Shown here: positions 50,801 to 64,000 of the stretch, piece after piece
Position numbering within the stretch: position 1 is the stretch's first letter
How the letters are laid out: each line of letters opens with the position of its first letter
From: Cinclus cinclus
Taxonomy: Eukaryota > Chordata > Aves > Passeriformes > Cinclidae
NCBI RefSeq assembly: GCF_963662255.1
Contig: NC_085047.1
Span: forward strand, 19,936,258-20,000,257
DNA: 64,000 nt
Reading direction: 5' to 3'
Made by a program: the position numbers and the translations under genes
Notes under the pieces: model-generated
What the model saw: the letters and a program-made list of their open reading frames with translations, nothing else
Database searches by the model: none
Told to the model about the DNA's origin: nothing

Positions 50801-52427
50801 TGAAGATGGTCTGTGTGGAATCCATGGTCATAGTAAAGACACCCAGGCTAGCCTCAGAAGTTGCTGTCTCTACGCAGACATGCTGAATAGGACTTAGAAA
50901 CAGTTTCTGGGCACCAGTGCAGTGTTGTCTCTGTGCTGATCCATGTAGAGCTCCAGCATGGTGCTGCTAGTATCATGGTTAGCTTGGCAGGGCCAGACGA
51001 GGTCTGCAGTGATGGTTTAATAGATCCAAAATGTCTGATTCTAAGAAAACTGGAGGTCTTCAAGCAGCTCAGTGGTTAAGCTTTAAGTGTAATTTAATAA
51101 TTTTGGGGTGGAGAGGGGAGAACCAAAGAAAATATGTTGCTGTTTTGAAAAATATCAGCTAGAGTTTGTTAGGTGTCAGAAGACAGAGTGTAAAAACAAA
51201 GGTCATTTCATTTGACTCCTGTGAGTGTTGTATGTATAAGGCTGATGATAATTCCAGATATGTGAATTGCTGGCAGTTCAATAGAGCAGCTAGAAGAGAA
51301 AAGTGAGCACTGCACTGCCTAAGGAGCTCTGTGTAAAAGCAGACAGACACCTGGGAATCCAGCTTTGAAATACTTGCACAAAACCATTACCAAAAATAGT
51401 CACTTCAGCCAAACCAGCAGTTTGTTCAGATTGATCTGAGCACAGTCATCAGGAAATCCTGAGTAACACCATGTAGAAGACAGCCCTGAAGGAGATTTCC
51501 TAGTGGTCTGAATGCAGTCTGCCGTTGCAGGATGGCTTCCATACATATTTCCACAGTGAGCTGACACTGGATGGGAGCTGAGTGCTTCTGCTTTTCTGTG
51601 CTCTGTCCTTTCTGCAGTTTCCTTAGCTGATCATCTCTTCAGGTATGTGTACTAACTTCTTCCTGCTGCTCATGTCAGGTAATTCCTGAACAGAGATGAA
51701 AGAATCATGACTTGCCCCGGCTTTATCATTGGAGGAAGCACTGGTTTTGGGATGCAGTGGGTACAGTGGTGTAACAGTACAAGTCTTTCTCCTTTAGCGC
51801 AAACTCAAGAGTAGCCCTGTAAAACCAGAAGAAACAGTCCCACAGAGAGGTTGCTTCAGTGTTTACATATACAATGGTGTTTAAGGGAGTGGTACATTTA
51901 TATATGTGTTTATATTTGTACAAGCAGAAGACAAAGCATATGAGACTTTTTACTGGAGATTAGTGTTCTCCCCCTGATGTTTTGTGGCCAGCAGAATTTT
52001 TAAAAAGAGCAGAAATTGAAAGGCCAATGAAAAAGCATGGTTAATTAAATGTGAAAGGTGCTGTCCTTGTTTGGACTGTGTGTTAATGGTATGACAAGCC
52101 CTGGTAAAGAGCTTAGCTGGCCAGATTAAAATTAAAAAATTGTGTCAGTCCATCTGCTAGCTCCAAGGAGTCTACTTCGATCACCTTTACTTGTTTCTTT
52201 GCTAAAGCCGAATACTGTCTTTGAAAAGAACAGAGCCAGGATGTATTGGTTGACTTTTTTTACCTAATGCTTTCTTCAAAGATTACGATATGTGACATCA
52301 AGACACTTTCAAGAAGTGCAGTGCTCTTGGTTGGTTCAAGGCTATGGTAAAGACAGCAGCTCTTTTGCTAAAAGGGATTGGAATTTCTTGCTTTTATATA
52401 TTTATTTTTTTAATTCAACAAATAAAT
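47843..52427. other. intergenic between SENP7 and IMPG2
   Basis: 4.6 kb without a recognised gene or repeat. A 128-codon frame at 48092-48478 has no recognised domain. The IMPG2 promoter must lie near the right end; a TATATA run at 52397-52402 is a weak TATA candidate. Confidence 0.55.
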
Positions 52428-55400
52428 ATGTTTGGCTTCATGTGGAAAATCTTTCTTTGCCTTCCGGGAGTGATTAACACAGATCATCAAATAGTTGCAG
52501 GTAATGCAGAATCTTTCTTATGTTCTTGTGTACAAAGTTAGCTATGGCAGTGTATAGAATTAGAAATACCTCTCTGATGTAATTGTAGCAAAGGAGGCTA
52601 ATACAGAGAAATGTTTAGTCAAATCTGTCCTGTGATAGCAGTGTAAATATTTAGACTGATTTCCAGGTGGTATAACTGCACATTTGTTTTGACTGTAAAA
52701 GTAGCTATCGGAGGCAATTTTTTTCAGCTTTGAGATGCTAAATACTGGTATTTTTTTTCACTTTTCTTTTTCCTTTATTAATTTTGTATTAAAGCTTAAA
52801 AAGTAAGGTTCTGTCTTCTGCATATGGTTACTGAACATGTGTTAGTTTGGGTAAAGATTGGGGGTTTGCTTTAGTGGCCTTTTTTGATGTTCTTTCTGCC
52901 TCTGCTATACCATCTGGTGACCTTCTGTAACAAAGCTGATTATTAATATGATATCAAAATAACCATGCCTTTCATCTTTGAGTCATAAAAGTCAAAGATC
53001 TTCTGAAGTTGCAGAATAAACTCCTAATCTGTTGGATGACAAATGCCATAGAGTTATTACTATTCTTTCTCTAGTAAATGATTGGTTTTGATTGTTTCTC
53101 AGGCATATTTTCCAGGGAAAAAGTGAAAAGTTGAATTAAATAATTTCAGATCAGCTGACTTTAAAGGGTAGAAAATTAGACTGTCAGACTAAATCTCAAT
53201 ATACGTGTTCTTACCTCAGCTGTTTCCTCAAGTTTCTTCTGAAATGCTGTGGAACAACTAATTTAAAAGGGAATTAAAAATAAAAAGCACCAAAAAACAA
53301 AAAGAAAAAACCAAACAAACACTTGCCGAAAAGCCCGCAGCATAAAGCTTATGAGCCTTTTATTCGTCTTTCTTCCTGCCCCCCATCCCAGTCTAGTAGG
53401 GTAGCGACCTGTCTCAGTGATGGAAGGGTAGCTGTCAATTTAAGCAATTTTCTTTTTGCAAGGTATACAAATCGCTCTTGTGGAAAGACCGTATGGAGTA
53501 GGATTATTTCTCAATTACTTATTTAACTTCTGAAAAGCCCTGAAAGCTTCCAAATACATTTGTTTGTTCACAAATACAGTCCCATTGACTTAAGCCTAAT
53601 GGCAGATGGGAAGTTAAAGCATTGGAATTCAAAGGGTTAGAGCCTTATGCTATGTTACTATTTGATGGGATATTGTAAAGAGCTTAAGGTTGTTTATAAC
53701 ATCACAGTCAGAGACAGGTTCTGTTAACAGAAAAAAGCACAGCAATGTCCTTCAGAGATCACAGAAGTAGCATGAAAATACTAATGATTGCATCATTATC
53801 TCATCTGAGAAATTTGTGTGGTTTTAATTTCACAGCAGAAGCTTATTCAGCTGTAGGAGCAGGACACGCTAAAGATGTTTCAACAGCCCCTCAGCTGAGT
53901 GACTGGCAGTTAGCAAACCCCTCTCTGCCTCCTGGGTTGAAAAAGCCTAATCATGACTTCATGAATGCTGAGCAGTTCCACAGGCATTTGCAGTTACGAA
54001 GGAAGCGGTCCATTCTGTTTCCCAGTGGAGTTAAGATCTGCCCTGATGAATCTATTGAGCAGGCTATTGCCAACCATCTGAAGTACTTCAGGCTCAGAGG
54101 TAAGTACATCTCATGGGTAGGTGATAAAGAACATTCACTTATTAAAAAATAGTTCAAGCAACGAATACCAGCCCATAGGAAATACATTATTACTGGTGAA
54201 ACTTACTTTTCTGTGATAATCTTGCTTATGAGAGCTCTTCTGGGCTAAAACCCCACCACTATCTGTCTACACTCATAAGAACTCTTGCTCCCTGAAACCA
54301 CATTGTTTATTAAAATAATCTTTTCTCAGAACAATTTGAATGCTAAGAAAAATAGGTGCTATGTACAGACTAGCTAAATAACAGAGTTTGTTTGGTTTAT
54401 TTAGTGTTCTTAAAGTGCTAGCAGAATTCATTGAGGGGCCAGTCAGGAAAGTCAAGTCTGAGACATTGGCGCTGCAACCATGTGACTTTTGGCTATGGTT
54501 TACTGTACAAAGTGTACAATCTGTGTGTTGGGCTGTAGTATCATAGACACACAGCCTTTCTTTTAAGATGTGGAAGTTGATGTGGCAGAGCTTTCTCTGA
54601 AGAGCAGCAATATTCCCATTACCATCATCTTTCATTTGATGAAATATTACAGTAACATGCTGTATTTCAAACCCTTCTGTCTGACTGTGTTGGAATGGGG
54701 TATCACAGTCATGCAGCATTTTCTGCTCTTGGTGTCTTTGTGTTGTAACATTCAAACATTTTGTAGTTATCCTAACTTGTCTGTACAAAACTGGCAACAT
54801 GGCAGAGCTGCTGTTGGAGGGCAAGGAAGGATGTTCCCAGACTCGTGTTTGATGAGATTTGATTGCCTACAGAGAAACTCTCACTGGTGACAGTTTATTT
54901 ACTTAGACAAGTGAAAAACAATGACCAAAAACCAGGAGTTGCTCAGTGTTTGCATCAAAGTGAACATAAACAGTGTATTTGGAGAACAAAGTGAAATTAT
55001 ATGGGCTTTTACAGCCTCATTCAAATATGAACTGTACCCAGCCTGCAAGGGCTGTTGATGCTGATGGTTTGACAGGCTTTGCCAGTTTCTCACTTCCACC
55101 CAAGATGACTCAACCATTTTTTGTTCCAAATGATTCCATACATACCATGGGCTTTCATTGAAGTTACCCCTCAGTTATGTGCACTGGGGGCACATTAGGG
55201 CAATACCACCTAAGCAAAGGTATGATTGATAATAAAGAAGAAATCTGTAAATTAGGTTGCAAAATTATATTTAGGTCTTAATAATCCTAGGCTGAACCAA
55301 AAATCCACCTAGTCCATCTGTTTCCTTACTGGGTTTAACAGCTTTCACAGTCCACAAGGCTTGAGCAGAGAGGCTGTGATTACCATTAGCTTTTTAAAAT

Positions 55401-58400
55401 TAAAACTTCTGAAAAAATCTCTGAAAGTAGAAGAGGGGACTTTAATTAGCAGCAAGTCACACAAGGTCTGGTTCAAGCAACTTGTCCATCTTCATTCTGT
55501 TAGCAGCAGCTGCTGCTCCAGGAGTATTGGGTGGTGTCTAATGATGTCCTGAATAGGCACCTGAGGTCATGAGAGTTCATGTGCTGTGTATAGTGTTTGT
55601 GTGGCAAAATTTTGGTAGCAGGGGGCTACAAGGGTGGCTTTTCTGAGCTGCCAGAACCTTCCGCTATATCAACAGAGCCAAGGACAACTGGCTCCACTGG
55701 TCAGGGCCAATTCCATCAGCAACCGTGGTAGCACCTCTGGGGTAACATTTTTGAGAAGGAAAAGGTTGAACAGCAGCAATGGCTGTTGAAACAGTGAAAG
55801 TATAAGAGAGAAACAGCATTGCAGACACCAAAGTCAGTGGAGGAGGAGGAGATGCTGCAGGTGCCACAGCAGAGATTCCCCTGTGGTACAGACCATGGCA
55901 GTCAATGGAATGTCTGGTATGATGTTCTTTACTGCTGACAGGGAAATGGTAGCCTGAGCCCTAGAAAAATGCATGTTAAGTGAAAAGCAGCCACACCACT
56001 CAGACCAAGTCTCCTGTAACCTGTCACCTTATGTGCACAATTCAGTGAATCTGTCCATTCTCTGTTGTGTAAATTGTTGGTGGAGGATTGTAGCAGACTT
56101 AGAAGTTGAATTAGCATGTAAAACAGAAACAATATAAGAATTACAAGATAGGTAAACAGTACAAGCCATGCTATCTCATACCACTTAATTGGGCTGATGG
56201 ATTTTGTCACCATGGCTCAGGCTATTATGCTTCTTTGCCATCTCTGGCATCTAATTACACTGGTGGCTACCTTTCCTACATTCTCTTTACAATTTTTTCC
56301 TACTGTGACTCTCTTCAGTGTATGCTTGTCTTTTTTTTCTTTTTTTGTGAGCACTGATCTTCTTTTCAAATGAGTTGATCAGATAGTCTCTCTGCCAGAA
56401 CTCTTCTTGTCAGCCAGAGCTTCAGAGAAAGCCAAACATCTAAGAATAGCTTTTAAAGATACCAAAAAAGGAAATAGATGATATTGCAGTGGGCCATAGC
56501 TGATGAGACACATGGATATTTTTGAACTTTGGAAAGAATTCCTCTTTCTCAGGAATTAAATTCTATGCATGAATGTAATCCCTAGATTTGGCATAGCACT
56601 ATGCCTGCTCATTTTCCCCTTTCTTTGATCCTTTCAAATCTCTTTACTGAAGTATTAGAAATAATGATGTTATTTGCTGCAGATGAACATAGTCAAGAGT
56701 AAAGTTTCAATTTGATGCTGAAATCATAATTTTACAAGTTATTCAGATCTTGCTAACATTGATTAAAACAGAGAGGCAAAAGTAATGAAAAGTACCTGGC
56801 TAAAAAGCACATATTAAATAAAGAATCTGGCTGAGTGAGCCTTTTTTCCCCTGTTTCCCCTGCATCCCTGGTACATAATTACATCTACCTCATACTTCAC
56901 AATAAATTTCTGAAGTTTATTTGTAGAAGGACTGTCTCCCTCTGCATCTTATTTTTTACATACCAGCATATGTTTCTAAGAAACTTGACTTTTCCAATGA
57001 AGGACACTCGTTAGGTTTTACTGGTGTATTTATTGGTGAGAATAATTTATGTGCTAGAGTTTAGTATGTGAGTGTTCTAATTATTTATTTGAAATATATG
57101 TATTATATTACATATATAATAAACATTATATAATAATATATAATATATATAATATTATATTATATATAATTACAAATTATATACCTAATTCACATTCAAG
57201 TCTTTTCTCAATTTAAACCCCTTGTTTGTTTTATGTATCCTTTAAGGGCTGCTGTGTAACAGGCCATACACAACAGCATTCCAGCAACAGATGAGTGCTT
57301 TCTCTGCATGTGTGTATTAATTTGTTTAAAAAATGCTAACAAAGCCTTTGCAGCAAGAACCTCTTACAAGGTCACCCCTGTGACTGTAGTCTTTAACAAA
57401 CCCCTCTGCAATTAAGCTTTTCACTTGTGCAGGAATTGTTAGAAAGGACAAGGAGTTGGTCTTCTGTTGCCTCAAAATAGAATATTCAGCCTGATTCAGT
57501 GCTCCTAGCCACCACAGACGATTCAACACTTAAGAAGTGCTAATGAGATTTAATTTGGATTAAACTCCAGCACTGCCCACTTACACAAATGGCCAGAAAG
57601 CCACCCTACCCCCTACAGTGCTGTCATGTGGTGCCCTTTCTGTTAACCTCAGAAATCCCTGAGAACAGACTGAGTGTAATAGGCTAATTGTCTCTCGTTT
57701 GAGAGATAAATGCATCCCCAGTTGTACAGCTTGAGCCACAGGGGTGCTGCATCCTACCCAGGCACATAAGGGGTAACCAGACTGAGAATTTCAGAGCAAG
57801 AGGAAGGTCATCTAATCACATCACATCACAGATCTTAGCTGGAGGTTTTGAAAACAGTGATGATATCTTTAGGAAAGAAAGAGTCAAATAAGCTTTTCTT
57901 TCACTCATTTCTACAGATTAGTAGGACTGAGAAGAGCTTGTGTCTGTCTATGAGGAATTTTGTGGGTTGAAACACAATTGTCTTAAGTTTTTCAGGATAT
58001 TGGCTATTAGTTTTGAATATTACTTGAGCACAGACACTGCACTGGAAGTAGATAAGATTCCAAGGGCTGGGCTTTTCTGCTTTTGAAGCAGATATGCTGA
58101 TGGACAGTTCCCATTGCAATTGTCTTCTGACATTTCTGGCTTTCTGAAGCAGCCTTTGAAACCTGATATGGCATTTAAAGGTCAAGTGCCTGTGACACTT
58201 GGCTCAATAGAAGCTTGAACAAGGGCATGGACCAAAAGTGCTGATATTCTAATTTTTTCCTACCTCTTCTTTCATGTTGAAGATGATTATTGCAGTGATA
58301 AGTGGCTTCTTACTCGTGAGGCTTTTCAGTATATGGAAAATGTAGTATATGCATGCAAAATATACTTTGGAGACAAACCATGGACCAAGCTGTGTCATTT

Positions 58401-61400
58401 GCATTCTTGGTTTGAATTCTGCTTTATTGCGCCCGTCAGTTACATCTCTTCAGCATAACTATTTCTTTTTCTGTAGTCAGCTGGACCTTACCATTTCTCT
58501 TGTAGCAGGGAGCTTCTCCTCTCATAAGCCTTTTTTTTTTTTAACGTTTGAATTATTCAGAGGAAAATTGCAAGGTAGCCACGAGATCAACTAACTTAAA
58601 AATACAATTTCTTTATTACTGCAGTCATGGAATGAAGGAAACAATTTTCCAGGGGAGCTTGCCTTCTCACTCACATGTAGCTTCGAGACTTTTAGCTCAC
58701 TGTCTTAAAAGATTGATCTCGATTTTATGATGTTTTTAATCAGTATTGTTTGCCGGGGATTAGAGGCGTCATCACAAATCCTGTCTCCTCCAGGGCCTTG
58801 TGACAGTAATGCTGTCCCACATATCTGTGCCCCTGTAGCAGGCTAGTGAAAGTTTGGGGGGAGATCCAGGTGTGAAGAGCAGTTCCTTGCATGTGGCCTG
58901 AGAGCTGAGCTGCTCTTCAGGTAGCAATGGCAGTGCTGCTGGATCTGCTCAACAGTTCTTCCTCATGCTGTCAGAACTGCCTGCTTTGTTGTTTTTTAGG
59001 AATTTTGTAGCTAATCTTCAAAAACTAAATCCTGGAAAGATCATAATGCAAAACCTGCCCAGCAGCTTCAATCGTAACTCTGAATTACTGGGCTCCTGGA
59101 AATTTATTATAAGCTGTCATGCAGCAATTTTTTTCCCCATTCTCTAGCTCCTTTAAATGTTTTCTATTTAAAACTCAGACTTGCATTTCTAGTTGAAAGG
59201 CTCAGTGGTCAACTATTTGGTCCCCCTGACTCTCATTTTGTTTCATTTTCTGTTTAGGTTCAAAGGAGTTGCTATTTTAAATCTTAGTCAGAAGTTGCTT
59301 CATTTATTGTCAGTATATCTAGGTAATGTATTCGACACAGACACTGGGTAGTTTCTGGAAGGACAGAAAGGAAAGATAGTGAATTATTTTAAACAGTAAG
59401 TTATAGCTATTACCTAAAGCTTCCAGTTAAGTCTTGTTTAACTTTGGTTTTGTGCCTCCAACTTTTGTCTACAGTCTCAGAATGCTTAAAGTCTAGTTAA
59501 TGAAATCTGTGTTTTAGTTTATGGGAGTTCTCAAGAATCTGAGAAACTTTGAAAAACCTCCCTCACATACAGATAGCTGAAAACCCAGCACAGGATGGGC
59601 TCCACCTTCAAGTTAAAAGGTTGATCACACTTATTAGCCAACTTAAATGCGCTGTGAAGGTGGTGTCTTCTCAGTTCCCTGTGTGGCCATGTCAAGTCCA
59701 GATAGGAATTGGCTCTTTTTTTGACATTCCTGAAGGAGTAGTGGAAGATAGAATTGTGCTCATCTATTTCTTTACATGTGTGTGACTTGAACCACGCTGA
59801 AAAAATTGTGTTGTTCTCTTGCTGTGCTTGAAATGGCAACTCTCTTCTGACTGGAAAACAATGAAAATACTTAAGAGAAAGAAAGAGAACAATTTTGTTT
59901 CAGTCTTTCTTAGTCAGTCCATGAGTTTACTCTTCAGCACCCTATAGGTAAACACATCTGAGGATGGTTCTTGTGTTGGGCCCTTACAGCCTGGATTTGT
60001 TATCCTGCAAAGCAATGCCCTGCTTTACAAACCGGCCTGTTGGAATAAACAAGACAGTGACAAGATGGAATGTGTGTCAACTCTGTGTTTGGAGTTTTTA
60101 ATCCCTCCCTGTGTGTCAGAATTAACACACTCTTGACTGTGTGGAAGGAGGAGAATACAGATGGAATTTGCACTATGTTGCCCAACTTGTTGTTCACCTC
60201 AATGGAAACAGCTGGATAGGAGAGGCTAGAGAGGACAAAATGTGATGACTTATCCACATCTCATTTCCTCGCTTTGCAGAATACATGGCTGTGTTGACAG
60301 CTTAGGTCTAATTAATGGGCTTGGAGCCCACAGATGGCACAAAGCCTTTGGTACTGGAATTCAGCTGTGTGTCTAATTCCAAATGAAAGGACACACAGAA
60401 AATCCTTAATCTATTGGGAGCCGATTGGAACAACTGTTTATATGGGAGCAGCTTGTATTCAGGCAAGACACTGTCTCATCACATTTATTTTAAACTTGTT
60501 TAAGAGCATTAAGGAAAATTATCTTCAATTACTCACAACTTGAATGCCAGTCCTTCACCTGTTGGTTTTTGAAAACTCTAGGATTAGACAGTGTCCCTGC
60601 AATGTATTTGCAAGCTATTTCTATGGCTTCAGTTGTTACTGAGTCTGTTGAGGATTTATGCCAGCCACAGGGAGTAATCTCATTGCAAGACTGTTGCTCC
60701 ACAATGTGGCACCTGGAGTGAAAGGTACGTAGGATACAAGTACCACCAAAAGAAATATGAGCAAGTGATATTCCTTAGTGTAGGCTTCTGGATTTGAAAC
60801 TAGACTTCAGTCTTTTCCTGGATACCTAGCTCTTACAAGTGGGATGGTAGAAAGAATATTAAATATTATGTTATTCTACTTCAGGAACTTTATTAGTACT
60901 CCAGCAGGAACCAGAAGTCCCAGAGCAGGATTATGGCTTCATTGCTTGAGGTCTGCACAGAGGTCAGATGAAAACGTGGTCTCTGCCTCAAAGGGTTTGC
61001 AAGTGTAACTTGAGGGGGAGATGTGAGATGGTACATGGATCTTTGTCAATTTGGCTATTAGTTTTTGATTAATAGAGATGCATACACTGACTGGAAACAT
61101 GGACAATACTTTCCAAATTAGTGTGTTGTGCAGGTGAAGTTAACTGTGTAGATGCTGGAGGGGTGCTAGAACAGTAATATGCTACTGACAGTTAATAATG
61201 CAGAGTTTGGGGACTTTATTGTTCTCTGGTCATGCATACCAGTTGAACTACAATGCTAATCTTAATGTCATAAACCTGGGAGTATGGCATAGAAATGAAA
61301 ACTATCTTTGTATCTGTGGAGTTGCATAAGAGAAATGGTCTCAACTGCTCTGATAAACTAAAATTCAGGGTGAAGAAAAGAACTTTTTTCTGCATGGTGC

Positions 61401-62861
61401 CAACCAGTGTGCCAGAGTCAGCTCAGCTTTAAGGGTGGTGCTGCATAGGAAACAGTTCCTTGAGGTTGTTATTTGTAAAGCCATTGCATTTAAGAAACAT
61501 GTCTATCTCTTGATTGAATGAAAATGTTTCCATAAGTGACGTACGTGTTAAGTTTTACATAAGTACATTTAAACAACTTTGGTATTTGGAAAACAAAACG
61601 TTGAGAAGGAATAACAGCAAGGTACTGGCTCTGGAAGCCCAGAGCTGATTTTAAAGCTGGTTGAAGAAAATGACTTTCTGGAGGTAGATTTAGTCTCCTG
61701 TAAGGCCTTGCTTGTGATGTCAGGACTTTCCCAGAATGCAAAGCATTCCTCTGATGAACTGTCTAAGTAGTGAAATCAGATTAAGGCCAAAAAGCAGATT
61801 TGTCTGCTATTCCTCCAGGATGGCATTTGGTGTGAATGATTTTGAGAGTTCGCCTTTTAATGTTGGTCCTTTCCAGGACACAAGGAAAATCCAATAAATC
61901 TTTCTCTTTGAGTTATCCTGGGTCACAGAGGTGTTCTTGCTTGAGCATCATGTGACCAACTGCTCCGACTGGCAAAAGGAGCATGTGCAATGTTGGGAGG
62001 TTAAAGTAGGCAGTGTAGAATATGCTATCAAACCTTAATTCTCAGGGTGACTGTTCAGAGCTGTCCAGTTCTTTCTCAGTGAACATGTACAGTACAATTA
62101 GAGTGTGGCTTATTTCATGGCATATTTTTTTGTCATCATCCTGTCTTGTTTTTTGAATTATGAATGTAGTTGTAATTTCTGAAAAGTGTTTTAAATTCTC
62201 TGTAAAGGTGAGTCTGAAGGAATTGTTACTGACTGAGCTTACTGGACTTTGATCAGTACCACCATATTTCTTACAACTTAAACTCCTCCTCTACTTCCTA
62301 TGAGGACATTTGCCATAGTATTTTGGTTTTCTAGCTTTTCTAAAAATTAAATTTATTGATCAAATGGCAGTTTCACTCTGTGGAAATATTGTTGCTCTTT
62401 ATGATTGTTAAAAGTGTTTTCTCATGCTCTTCTTTTTTCTTTTTTTTTTTCTTAAATTTTCTTTAGTTATTTCATTTTAAGAAATCGGGGAGAGAGGTAA
62501 TACGAGTGCGGAAGATCCACCACATCTTCATTCAGTTGCTTCAATGCTTTCCACATTTTTATGTAGATGTCAGATTGCTGTGTTCTATGAATTCATGTTC
62601 TGACAAGCTTATAACATTGGGACAATAATAGCCTCTCCACTTGTGCCACAGAAGCACTTCTGTTGTACTAACCAGACCTTTCTTGTGCCTTCAGTGTGCC
62701 AGGAAACAGTCTGGGAGGTCTTCAAGACATTTTGGGACAGACTGCCAGAGCGTGAAGAATACAACACCTGGATGAGCCTGTGTGAGGAAGGCATGATGAG
62801 TATCTTTGAAATGGGCACCAACTTCAGTCAGTCTGAGGAGCACCGGAGCCTGATCATGAAG
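52428..62861 (+). CDS. IMPG2: interphotoreceptor matrix proteoglycan 2 (first three coding exons, 3' partial)
   Basis: Exons 52428-52500, 53836-54099 and 62695-62861 join in phase (1 and 1) to give 168 residues; the last donor is AAG|GTGGGT. IMPG2 is a secreted or membrane proteoglycan of the retinal interphotoreceptor matrix that binds hyaluronan; the human protein has later SEA and EGF-like domains, all beyond 64000 here. Exon 1 resembles the human signal-peptide exon. The RRKR-S site at residues 79-83, followed by [14 protein letters not shown], matches human [19 protein letters not shown] and is a furin-type site. Exon 3 ([20 protein letters not shown] to HRSLIMK) is nearly the human sequence. 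An in-frame ATG at 52344 would add a stronger hydrophobic segment; I prefer 52428 because it matches the human length. Residues 26-78 are poorly conserved. Confidence 0.93.
52501..53835 (+). other. IMPG2: IMPG2 intron 1
   Basis: 1.3 kb, donor CAG|GTAATG, acceptor TTTAATTTCACAG. No repeats recognised apart from an A-rich patch at 53274-53320. Confidence 0.75.
55594..55925 (+). mobile_element. truncated ERVL-type LTR fragment
   Basis: Starts TGTTTGTGTGGCAAAATTTT and runs through GGTAGCAGGGGGCTACAAGG, AGCACCTCTGGGGTAACATT and GCAGACACCAAAGTCAGTGG to CAGCAGAGATTCCCCTGTGG. I know this series of blocks from an LTR widespread in passerine genomes. The 3' part is missing and no target duplication was found. 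Many CpG positions have decayed to TG or CA, so it is old. Confidence 0.75.
57085..57185. repeat. AT-only simple repeat, self-complementary
   Basis: About 100 bp almost entirely of TATA/ATAT words with repeated ATAATATATAAT palindromes, in IMPG2 intron 2. It could form hairpins and is probably length-variable. Confidence 0.9.
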
Positions 62862-64000
62862 GTGGGTACAGCAGCTGCTCGGAGTGTTGTGTTGGGCAAG
62901 GGCATTGTGTCCCACTGCAACGTGCAACTTTGGCATGTCACGTTTGGCAGTGATGGACAGAGCCCTTACAACAGACAGGTGTGGGCATTCCAGCTTTGGG
63001 ATCTGTAGTTCTGAGATCAGTTCCAAAACAAAATTCTGGGTGATCCAATGCAGGGAAAAGCAACAGGATGAAGAGAATGTTGTCTTCAGTAGATGTGTTC
63101 CTGACAATTAGGTGGTGTCTAGACCCACAACATGAGTCAGGCTGTGGTGCATTTTCCTCTGGGATGTGTAGCAGACTCCGTGCTCTTGAGCTGCACACTG
63201 AGGTGCTTTCATCCCAAATGACACTTCGAAGCAGCAAGTTCCAAGCTGTAGTTCTGGTGCTACCAAACCCTGTGGCATAATTGCCTGTTTGATGTTCTAC
63301 AGGTCTGTGATGTCTGTGCACTGCTGCCTGACTGAGTGTAGTTATAAATGTAAAACTTTGGTGTCCTATGAAGGCAATAAATAACCTTAGGTAATTCACT
63401 GTGGAAAGCTGCAGGCTAAAATCAGTGTAAGTGTAAAACAAGCCAATAAAAAATACTGAATGTCTTCATATATTTTTCTGTTGATTCAAGTTTATTTTAG
63501 ATTAAAGAAAGTAAAAGAAATATTAAGTCAAACTGAAAAAGCCTGTCTCAAATGAAATACAAAGATATGATTTCAGGAGTTTGTGAATTTTAAAATAAAG
63601 TGCTTAACTTTGTATTCATCTAAGATACAGTAGATATCTTAATTTCTCTGGATAAAAGTCTTCTTAAAATGTGTGGTGGCTTATGGATCTTCTTTAAGAT
63701 TACTTTTGCAAGCTAATGGATGAGTAGTTTTATGAAACTTGGAAGTCTTAAATGTGTAACCCCATAGAAACAGTAGTGTATAGTCAGTGTGGATATGCTG
63801 ATTTTTTCCCCTTCTGTTTTTTATTGGACTTCTATGCTAGGAATGTGCACTGAGGAATGTGAATATGGAAACTGTTGTGGATAATGAAGAGAAGTTGTTT
63901 TTTTTCTGAGCCTGCATGTTAGTCTTCTCAGGTGATGCTAGCCAAAGTTTACTTCTGTGGACTCTGATGATGCTGTTGCGCTTAGAAGTCTTTGCAAAAA
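62862..64000 (+). other. IMPG2: IMPG2 intron 3, 5' part
   Basis: Starts GTGGGTACA. I looked for the next human exon (KLTYAKET...) and did not find it before the window ends. Frames at 62691-63441 on either strand overlap exon 3 or the intron and are not genes. Confidence 0.75.

Larger units (their letters stand above)
54100..62694 (+). other. IMPG2: IMPG2 intron 2 (8.6 kb)
   Basis: Contains the LTR fragment at 55594-55925 and the AT-rich tract at 57085-57185. I see no other repeat and no exon; human IMPG2 likewise passes directly from the KYFKVR exon to the VCQEAVWE exon. Confidence 0.75.

Noticed and set aside
53745..53835. ATG at 53745 as the IMPG2 start
   Set aside because: The segment before 53836 has no human counterpart and ends in a clear acceptor (TTTAATTTCACAG). 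The exon at 52428 gives matching phase and a signal-peptide-like sequence.
62691..63441. Minus-strand frames of 138 and 167 codons
   Set aside because: They overlap IMPG2 exon 3 on the opposite strand and its following intron, and have no domain.
1..64000. CRISPR arrays, bacterial operons, tRNA or rRNA genes
   Set aside because: The window is vertebrate nuclear DNA. I saw no regularly spaced repeats and no tRNA cloverleaf or rRNA sequence.

Overview
The window is nuclear DNA from a bird, most likely a passerine. Coding exons are short, separated by long AT-rich introns, and bounded by GT-AG sites. Truncated CR1 LINEs lie on both strands. A complete 648-bp solo LTR with a 5-bp target duplication and part of a second LTR both resemble families I know from songbird genomes. 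The organism call rests on those repeats and on protein similarity recalled from human orthologues; no database was searched.

Layout from left to right. The last two exons of TXNL4B (+, 243-1021) enter from the left edge. A solo ERVL-type LTR (1699-2346) follows. Next, on the minus strand, comes a large uninterrupted Arb2-domain coding exon (4228-3179), an ARB2B/FAM172B-like gene whose expected nucleophile serine is glycine. A CpG island (about 7520-8210) sits between it and the divergent gene SENP7 and looks like a shared bidirectional promoter. SENP7 (+, coding 9107-46072) fills most of the window. I could join 23 coding exons in one consistent frame to give a 1040-residue protein with two HP1-box exons, a SUMO-interacting motif and a complete His/Asp/Cys protease triad. 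IMPG2 (+, from 52428) starts downstream; its first three coding exons (168 residues) are present and the rest lies beyond 64000.

The genes do not form an operon or a pathway. TXNL4B is a splicing factor, SENP7 a nuclear SUMO-2/3 protease tied to heterochromatin, IMPG2 a retinal matrix proteoglycan, and the Arb2-like protein is unassigned. SENP7 followed by IMPG2 in the same orientation matches human 3q12. TXNL4B at this place does not match human, where it is on chromosome 16.

The points most worth a second look are the converted HP1-box exon pair in SENP7, the single-exon Arb2-like gene lacking its nucleophile, the palindromic oestrogen-response-element match in the TXNL4B intron, and the antisense LTR-like promoter inside SENP7. 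I found no undescribed multi-gene system here.
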